Assembly (NCBI GenBank): GCA_003249555.1
Contig: QKIQ01000083.1
Coordinates: 1-64,000, forward strand
Direction: 5' to 3'
DNA: 64,000 nucleotides
DNA from: Clostridia bacterium
Lineage (GTDB): Bacteria > Bacillota > Clostridia > Christensenellales > SZUA-584
Every line of letters starts with the position of its first letter. The stretch's first letter is position 1. Below are positions 56,435 through 64,000 of this stretch, piece after piece. The translations under genes were made by a program, and so were the position numbers. Under the pieces are notes generated by a model. It made no database searches. It had not been told where the DNA came from and saw only the letters and a program-made list of their open reading frames with translations.

Positions 56435-58924
56435 TTATACGTCCGTTGATGCTAAGCTTTCCAAAAAAATCTTGGCTACATGAGGATCAAATTGAGTTCC
56501 CGCCTTATCCTTAATTTCCTTGACTGCATCTTCTTTACTCATCGCTTTGCGATATACCCTGTCTTCTGTCATGGCGTCATAAGCATCTACCACCGCGAGA
56601 ATACGAGAGAGCAGAGGGATTTCTTTACCCTTCTGACGCTGCGGATACCCGTTACCATCCCACCTTTCATGATGAGAGAGTATATAGTCTGCGATTGATT
56701 CCAGCCCCGGTGTAGACATCGCAATCCGATAGCCAATTTCCGGATGTGTTCTCATGACAGCCCATTCATCCTCGTCAAGTTTTCCCGGCTTATTTAATAT
56801 TCTATCATCTATTCCAACTTTGCCGATATCATGAAGCATTGCGAACAATTCAAGGTCACTTAAATCTTTGGGAGAAAGCTGCATCTTCTCTCCTATCATT
56901 TTGCAATAACCCGACATACGCTCCGCGTGCTCTTCCGTTTCTTGACTTCTGGCAAACATTGTGGCCGTAACGGATGAAAGAATTGCACTATGATAGCTTT
57001 TACGTTCGAGAATCTTGCGTTTATGCATCGATTCTTCCGCTTCCTTTTCAGCAACATTGATGCTTTTTTGAACCGTTTGCTTTATTCCAAATCCAATGGC
57101 AACATTGATATATCGCGCCTTATCCGTTATATTTTGATTGTACGTTTCAAATGCCTTAACAATTGTCCGCATCCTCTCATAAGCACATTTCTTATCCGTG
57201 TTTGGCAACAGTATACTGAATTCGTCTCCGCCTGTGCGTGCCAATATATCTTCATCACGGCAACAGCTTTTAATAATCTTCCCCGTCTCCACGATCATCT
57301 GATCTCCCTCTTTGTGACCAAACGCATCATTAATCATTCGCACACCATTAATGTCTGCAATGATAACGGAAATGGGGGGCACGTTTTGTCGGTCAATTCT
57401 TACCTTGGCCTCTTCGTAATACTTTCGGTTATAAAGACCCGTCATGAAGTCATGATTGTTCATATACTGTATCTGTAAATATTGTTCCTTTGTTTCGGTA
57501 ATATCAATAATAATACCTTCCAGTGCTTCTATGCTTGCATCTTCGTTGTAAACACCTTGCCCCATTTCCAGCACCCATTTGATTTCCCCCGATGCCGTTA
57601 TTATTTCATATTCGTAACGGAAGCGTTGGTGTGCACTAAGCACTTTATCCCATTCCTTCCAAAGTATTTCTCTGTACTCGGGCAAAATTAATTCGTTGAA
57701 CGACAGATCATTGTTGTTAAGCAATTGTTCGGTATGATATCCCGTCAAAGCAAAGCACCCATCTGACAAAAACTGCATTGTCCATTCCCTGTCATACTTG
57801 CAACGATAAGCTAAGCCTGGCAAATTGGAAAGCAGCGCAGACTTGTTGCGCTCACTTTCGCGCAATGCCACTTCCATACATTTTTTATCATGGATATCTT
57901 CAACAATACACAAATGATCTCGACCTTTGGATTCTATTTCAGTGTTCATGTTTAAGCTGGCAATCACCATTTTAACCCATCTGGGTGTTCCCTCCGGTGT
58001 GAGGTATCGTTTTTCCATTGTATAGCCGTCAATTTCTCCGGCTTGAAATTTTTCAAACTGCGCCAAATCTGCTGAAATATCCTCAGGATGTGTCATGTCG
58101 ACCCAGCTTGTTTTAAGCATTTGTTCTTGAGACCGTTCGACGATTCTTGAAAATTCAGGATTAATTATCGACATCGTCGTAAAATCTTTTACGATCGCAA
58201 TACCGATGGGTGCTTGCTCAAAGACTTTTCTGAAAAGTTTTTCGCTTTGTCTCAACTTAATACTTAAATCATTTAAATCCATATTCTTAGATTGAAGACG
58301 AAACAGTATCGCTAAAACAGCCAAAACGGACAGTACAATCGCCAAAGAATGTATTATGCGAAGAAAAAGCCCTAAGTTCCGTTCTTCTGCTGAAAAATCG
58401 ATGCCAAACTCAGCAATAACTTCTCCCGAATACGGATCCTTAATAGGAACCAAAGCGCTGATCCAAGTTCCCCACCGGTCAGTGACGGGATCGGTCAATA
58501 GAGTTTCACCATTGATAAAAGGCTGCATGTCTTGATCTGTCGCTTCGTAGAATTCTTGTCCGGGCGGTGAATAATCATCTGTTCCGCTTGGTTCAGAATC
58601 AACCAGAAAATAAAGCTTGTCATCAATACGCGTAAAAAGGTATGCAAATTCTACGTTTTTATTGAGCTGTTTAAACTTGATTAAACTGTTCTTTATGTGT
58701 TGGTATTCACTCAGCGCCGTATCTTCAGGTTTTGCTTGCAGCTTATCTAGCATGCCGACAGGAATGAAAGCTTGCGCAGTTTCCGCTAAACGCAATGCGT
58801 TTCTATTAACCTCATTCTGATAATCAACAACTGTCTGATAAGCAAATAAAACTCCCGCCAGAATCATCAGAATAATTATAATCTTGCTGTATTTCCGAAG
58901 CATTCTATAATAGCAACTTCTCAT
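56435..58924 (-). CDS. Membrane sensor with PAS domains, GGDEF and HD-GYP domains
   Basis: Two TM segments flank an extracytoplasmic domain; PAS regions; ARTGGDEFSILLPNT; LHDIGKVGIDDRILNKPG...HHERWDGNGYPQRQKG. Start reassigned to MRSCYYR with an upstream AAAGGG. Confidence 0.9.
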   Translation of the reverse strand: MRSCYYRMLRKYSKIIIILMILAGVLFAYQTVVDYQNEVNRNALRLAETAQAFIPVGMLDKLQAKPEDTALSEYQHIKNSLIKFKQLNKNVEFAYLFTRIDDKLYFLVDSEPSGTDDYSPPGQEFYEATDQDMQPFINGETLLTDPVTDRWGTWISALVPIKDPYSGEVIAEFGIDFSAEERNLGLFLRIIHSLAIVLSVLAVLAILFRLQSKNMDLNDLSIKLRQSEKLFRKVFEQAPIGIAIVKDFTTMSIINPEFSRIVERSQEQMLKTSWVDMTHPEDISADLAQFEKFQAGEIDGYTMEKRYLTPEGTPRWVKMVIASLNMNTEIESKGRDHLCIVEDIHDKKCMEVALRESERNKSALLSNLPGLAYRCKYDREWTMQFLSDGCFALTGYHTEQLLNNNDLSFNELILPEYREILWKEWDKVLSAHQRFRYEYEIITASGEIKWVLEMGQGVYNEDASIEALEGIIIDITETKEQYLQIQYMNNHDFMTGLYNRKYYEEAKVRIDRQNVPPISVIIADINGVRMINDAFGHKEGDQMIVETGKIIKSCCRDEDILARTGGDEFSILLPNTDKKCAYERMRTIVKAFETYNQNITDKARYINVAIGFGIKQTVQKSINVAEKEAEESMHKRKILERKSYHSAILSSVTATMFARSQETEEHAERMSGYCKMIGEKMQLSPKDLSDLELFAMLHDIGKVGIDDRILNKPGKLDEDEWAVMRTHPEIGYRIAMSTPGLESIADYILSHHERWDGNGYPQRQKGKEIPLLSRILAVVDAYDAMTEDRVYRKAMSKEDAVKEIKDKAGTQFDPHVAKIFLESLASTDV

Positions 58925-59228
58925 CTTGTATCCCTTTCTTTGTAAAAGACAATGCCAGAATACAGCTCTCCATTCGAATGAATACGACTCATCATAAGAT
59001 CTATTGTCATTATAAGGCTTCACACCTAAATCTGTTTTAATACTGATAAAAACTGTGATTAATCTTATTTATGCTTTTTTATTGGTCAATGTATATATAA
59101 ACAATTCAAAAATAAACAAACGCATTTTGTAAGCGTTTCGTATATCCAGTGAAATTCAAACGATCTTATCCGTGCGGCAGCAGGCCTACTAGACTCTCAA
59201 AGTATCATCTTTACCATCAAATTCTTAA

Positions 59229-60400
59229 CTATCTTACTTGTCCGTTGCCTCGAATGATATATTTGATCGTGGTAAGCTCCTTTAAACCCATCGGACCTCT
59301 TGCGTGCAGCTTCTGCGTGCTGATGCCAATCTCCGCACCGAAACCAAATTCGTTGCCGTCTGTAAACCGCGTGGACGCGTTCACATACACAGCCGCCGCG
59401 TCAACACGCTCTAAAAACGTCTCCGCATTGCGGTAGCTTTCTGTCACAATCGCTTCAGAGTGTTTGGTGCCACATTTATTGATATGGTCAATCGCTTCAT
59501 CGAGGCTGCCGACCACCTTGACCGCCAAAATATAGTCGTTGTACTCGGTAAAAAAATCCTCTTCCGTCGCTGGCTTTACATCGATAATAGCGCGCGTTTT
59601 TTCACAGCCGCGCAGCTCCACGCCCTCAAGCTTTTTTTGCGCCATACAAGCAGCGATTCCGCTGCGTTGCACACCGACGGGCGGCTGGTTTTCGCATTGT
59701 GGATAATATTCACGCCCATATCAAGGTCGGAGTACTCATCAATGTAGACGTGGCAATTGCCCGTGCCCGTCTCGATCACAGGCACCGTCGCGTTTTTCAC
59801 GACAGACTGAATAAGCCCCGCGCCGCCGCGCGGAATAAGCACATCGATCACGCCATTTAATCCCATCATATATGTGGCCGCTTCGCGTGACGTGTCGTCA
59901 ATCAGCTGTATAGAATCTTCGGGCAGCCCCGCAGATTTGGCGGCATTTCTTAGTACACTCACAATCGCGATGTTGGAATGAATCGCGTCGCTGCCGCCGA
60001 GCCCCGCCGCGTCCGACGTCACGTTGGGCCGCGCTTCATATATAATGCCCACCACACCGAGCGGTACGCGTTTGGAGCCAATAGATAAGCCGTTGGGCCG
60101 CAGTATCGTATGCATTACCTCGCCCACGGGATCATCAAGCCTTGCCACGCTTTCTAGCCCCTCCGCCATGCCTTCGATACGTTCTTCGTTAAGTGCAAGC
60201 CTGTCGAGCATCGCTTTGGATGTGCCCTTTTCGCGCCCTGCCGCAAGGTCTTTTTCATTTTCAGCAAGTAAAAAAGCTGCGTTGTCGCGCAGGGCTTGTG
60301 CCATAGCGTTTAGCGCCTCGTTTTTCTTCCTGCTTCCCATTAAGGCCAGCGAGGCTGCTGCGGTTTTTGCCGCTTGGGCTTTATCCAAAACGTGCTGCAT
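59229..60400 (-). pseudogene. proA: Gamma-glutamyl phosphate reductase, disrupted (frameshift plus apparent short internal deletion)
   Basis: N-terminal part in ORF 59576..60400 (...[10 protein letters not shown]), C-terminal part in ORF 59229..59672 ([20 protein letters not shown]...[34 protein letters not shown]) in the -1 frame. Confidence 0.85.
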
Positions 60401-60489
60401 CGTGATTCCTCCGAGTTTTTTTCAAATTATATCACCAATTGCAACCAAAGTCACGCCGTTGTATAATGAGGTTTCAATGGAGGAAGAAC

Positions 60490-62220
60490 ATGACGCTGGA
60501 CGGACTGACACTTCACTATATTGTCGAAGAATTAAAAAGCATCGTGATTGGCTGCAAGGTAGACAAGGTTCATCAGCCGCAGCCCGATACGATTGTGCTT
60601 TCTTTGCGTGCCCCGGGAAAAAACCCGAAGCTGTTAATCAGCGCGGGCGCTTTTGATTCGCGCATGCATATGACTGAGCAAAAGCATGTGAACCCGCAAA
60701 CACCGCCGATGTTCTGCATGTTTTTACGCAAGCACTTAACAGGCGCGAAAATCACAAATATCACGCAGACCGGACTGGAGCGCATCGTCAGCATCACGCT
60801 CGAAGCCAAAGACGAGCTTGGACATCCTCGCCCGATGACGATGGTCGCGGAGCTTATGGGCAAATACTCCAACGTCATTCTGATAGACAACGGCATTATT
60901 ATGGACAGCCTTCGCCATGTGACACGCACGTTAAGCCGTGTGCGCTGTGTGCTGCCATCCCTGCCTTACGAAGACCCTCAGTCTACAAAACTGAACCCGC
61001 TGACCGTTTCTCGCTCCACGCTTTTAGAGATGCTGCAAAAGAAGGGGGACGCAAAAATCAAGACGTATCTTTCTGCGTTTTTGCAAGGCATCTCCGGTCT
61101 AACAGCGGCAGAGATACTATACCGTTATATGCCCGAAGGCTACGAGCCGCACCCGCGCGAGCCAGAGAAGCTCGCTGATGTTATAATTCGCTTTTTTAAC
61201 GAGGAAGCAAAGCCCGCCATGTATCTGCGCAGCGGTGTGCCGTTCTTTTACGCGCCCAAGCCGTATTTGAGCATCGCGGCGGATGAGACCGCTTCGTTTG
61301 ACAGCGTCAATGCGCTCACAGACGCGTATTACCACCGTCTGCGCGAGCTTGAGGCGCTCGGCCGCAAGCGCGACACGCTGCACCGCGTGGTTTCCAAACA
61401 GCTTGATAAGCTTGTTCATACACGCCAAAAGCAACAAACAACAATGGAACAGGCAAAAAAGGCCGAAGACTATAAAACACGCGGCGACCTCATCACCGCC
61501 AATATATACCGCATTACGCGCGGACAGAAAACGCTGGTCGCACAGGATTATATCACGGGAGACACCGTCGTCATCGAGCTTGATTCGCGGCTTTCCCCCG
61601 CGGCAAACGCCCAGCATCAGTATAAAAGATACAACAAGCTGCGCCAGAGCCTTGATATTACAGCGTCGCGCATGGCTCAGACCAGCAGCGATATCGCTTT
61701 TTTGGAAAGCGTACAGGTCTCTATCGACGCTTCCGAAACGCATGATGAGCTCGCCGAGATTGAGTTTGAGCTGTCGAAAGCGGGCTTTATGCCAAAGAAG
61801 TACGCGGCGGTAAGAACCACGCAGACGCCTTCTCAGCCGCACAAATTTGTATCTTCGGATGGCATGACGATACTCGCGGGCAAAAACAACCGTCAGAACG
61901 ATCTGCTCACGATGAAAACAGCCGCGCCCGACGATATCTGGCTGCACACCAAGGATATTCCCGGTGCGCACGTGATTATCACGAACATAAAGGTGCAAAT
62001 CCCTGACACCACGCTTTTTGAAGCCGCGACCATCGCCGCCACATTAAGCAAAGCCAAGGGCGGCGCCAAGGTGTCGGTAGATTACGCGCCCCGCAAAAAC
62101 GTGCGCAAGCCAAATGGCGCCAAGCCCGGCATGGTGGTGTATGACGGGTATAATACGATACTCGCTACCCCCGACAAAGCGTTGTTTGAAAAGCTGCTTG
62201 TTTCCAAAAACGAACAATAA
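60490..62220 (+). CDS. rqcH: NFACT family protein RqcH (Rqc2/FbpA homologue)
   Basis: MTLDGLTLHYIVEELKSIVIGCKVDKVHQPQPDTIVLSLR...RQNDLLTMKTAAPDDIWLHTKDIPGAHVII; RBS GGAGGAAG. Confidence 0.92.
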   Translation: MTLDGLTLHYIVEELKSIVIGCKVDKVHQPQPDTIVLSLRAPGKNPKLLISAGAFDSRMHMTEQKHVNPQTPPMFCMFLRKHLTGAKITNITQTGLERIVSITLEAKDELGHPRPMTMVAELMGKYSNVILIDNGIIMDSLRHVTRTLSRVRCVLPSLPYEDPQSTKLNPLTVSRSTLLEMLQKKGDAKIKTYLSAFLQGISGLTAAEILYRYMPEGYEPHPREPEKLADVIIRFFNEEAKPAMYLRSGVPFFYAPKPYLSIAADETASFDSVNALTDAYYHRLRELEALGRKRDTLHRVVSKQLDKLVHTRQKQQTTMEQAKKAEDYKTRGDLITANIYRITRGQKTLVAQDYITGDTVVIELDSRLSPAANAQHQYKRYNKLRQSLDITASRMAQTSSDIAFLESVQVSIDASETHDELAEIEFELSKAGFMPKKYAAVRTTQTPSQPHKFVSSDGMTILAGKNNRQNDLLTMKTAAPDDIWLHTKDIPGAHVIITNIKVQIPDTTLFEAATIAATLSKAKGGAKVSVDYAPRKNVRKPNGAKPGMVVYDGYNTILATPDKALFEKLLVSKNEQ

Positions 62221-62223
62221 AAA

Positions 62224-62245
62224 AAGACCGCACGGGTCTTCTTTT
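62224..62245 (+). terminator. Intrinsic terminator after rqcH
   Basis: AAGACC-GCACG-GGTCTT-CTTTT. Confidence 0.55.
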
Positions 62246-62289
62246 GTACGCATCCCCTCAAAAGCGTCTTTTGAGGAATACTTTTGTCA

Positions 62290-62601
62290 TTACTTTTTAT
62301 CTGTCATTTCGTTTTCCGGAAGCTCCGAGTCTTCCACGGTGGCAATTGCGCCTTTGGCAAAAACCATACGCACTTTGTCCGGCATCACTTCGATTGTGAC
62401 CAGGTCTTCTTTCACCGCTACGATTTTTCCGTAGATACCACCAATGGTTTTTATCATTTTACCGGGTTTTAAGCTGTCCATCAACTGCTGCATTTGCTTT
62501 TTTCTTTTCCGCTGCGGAATAATCATCAACAGAATGAAAACCACAAATATCGCGACAAGAGGTAATATCTGCCCCAAGGAGCCTGCTATATCCGTACCCA
62601 T
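62290..62601 (-). CDS. yajC: Preprotein translocase subunit YajC
   Basis: LVAIFVVFILLMIIPQRKRKKQMQQLMDSLKPGKMIKTIGGIYGKIVAVKEDLVTIE; next to tgt. Confidence 0.93.
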   Translation of the reverse strand: MGTDIAGSLGQILPLVAIFVVFILLMIIPQRKRKKQMQQLMDSLKPGKMIKTIGGIYGKIVAVKEDLVTIEVMPDKVRMVFAKGAIATVEDSELPENEMTDKK

Positions 62602-62788
62602 AAAATAAACCTACCTTTATAAAAGATTCTCGAGTATATATACTATATGAGAGATGTCCAATAATCAACTGTTTTTTGCGATAAATCGCGATCGTTCGCA
62701 AAAAATTCACTTTTCAACGCCGTTTTCGTGGCCGCATGGGGTTTTATCGTTGCTGCTTGCGGTGTTTGCTATCACCGTTTGCGAAAAG

Positions 62789-63961
<1,173 letters not shown>

Positions 63962-64000
63962 TCACATTGAACGCACGGTGCATCATCGCTTTTTGATTGT

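Noticed and set aside
59620-59680. Programmed -1 frameshifting in proA
   Set aside because: The A7 run could allow slippage, but about 12 conserved-length codons also seem missing, so a mutation or assembly error is more likely.
61117-61998. 293-aa minus ORF opposite rqcH
   Set aside because: Shadow ORF of a conserved gene with an RBS on the other strand.

Overview
This 64 kb window reads as ordinary chromosomal DNA of an anaerobic, spore-forming Clostridia-like Firmicute. The spore genes cotJABC, spoIIP and gpr, an NADH-linked [FeFe]-hydrogenase, B12-dependent RNR and Re-citrate synthase support this; taxonomy is inference. Main blocks: (1) a truncated FIVAR-repeat/ABC-ATPase fragment at the left edge; (2) cotJABC; (3) apbE plus a membrane polyferredoxin with two FMN-binding domains; (4) an EF-G paralogue, an orphan anti-sigma-like protein, nrdJ with tandem NrdR-like boxes, murI, spoIIP and gpr; (5) a complete pyrimidine operon (pyrR-uraA-pyrB-pyrC-pyrF-carA-carB-pyrK-pyrD-pyrE) with a recognisable PyrR attenuator; (6) a probable Re-citrate synthase with an aspartate aminotransferase; (7) a DRTGG / RsbW-like kinase / sensory-type [FeFe]-hydrogenase / DRTGG / PHP cluster directly upstream of a trimeric HydABC-type hydrogenase operon; (8) fprA, thiI and a cysteine desulfurase; (9) tig-clpP-clpX; (10) argGH with an ARG box; (11) a PAS-GGDEF-HD-GYP protein; (12) a frame-disrupted proA, then rqcH, yajC and tgt. 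I recognised no rRNA, tRNA, CRISPR array or intact mobile element. The strongest lead for an under-described system is the putative H2/redox-sensing cluster at 33371-36532 and its link to the bifurcating hydrogenase. Secondary leads are the structured leader at about 55268-55519, the broken proA and the truncated FIVAR-ABC gene. All family calls come from reading the translations; no database search was run.
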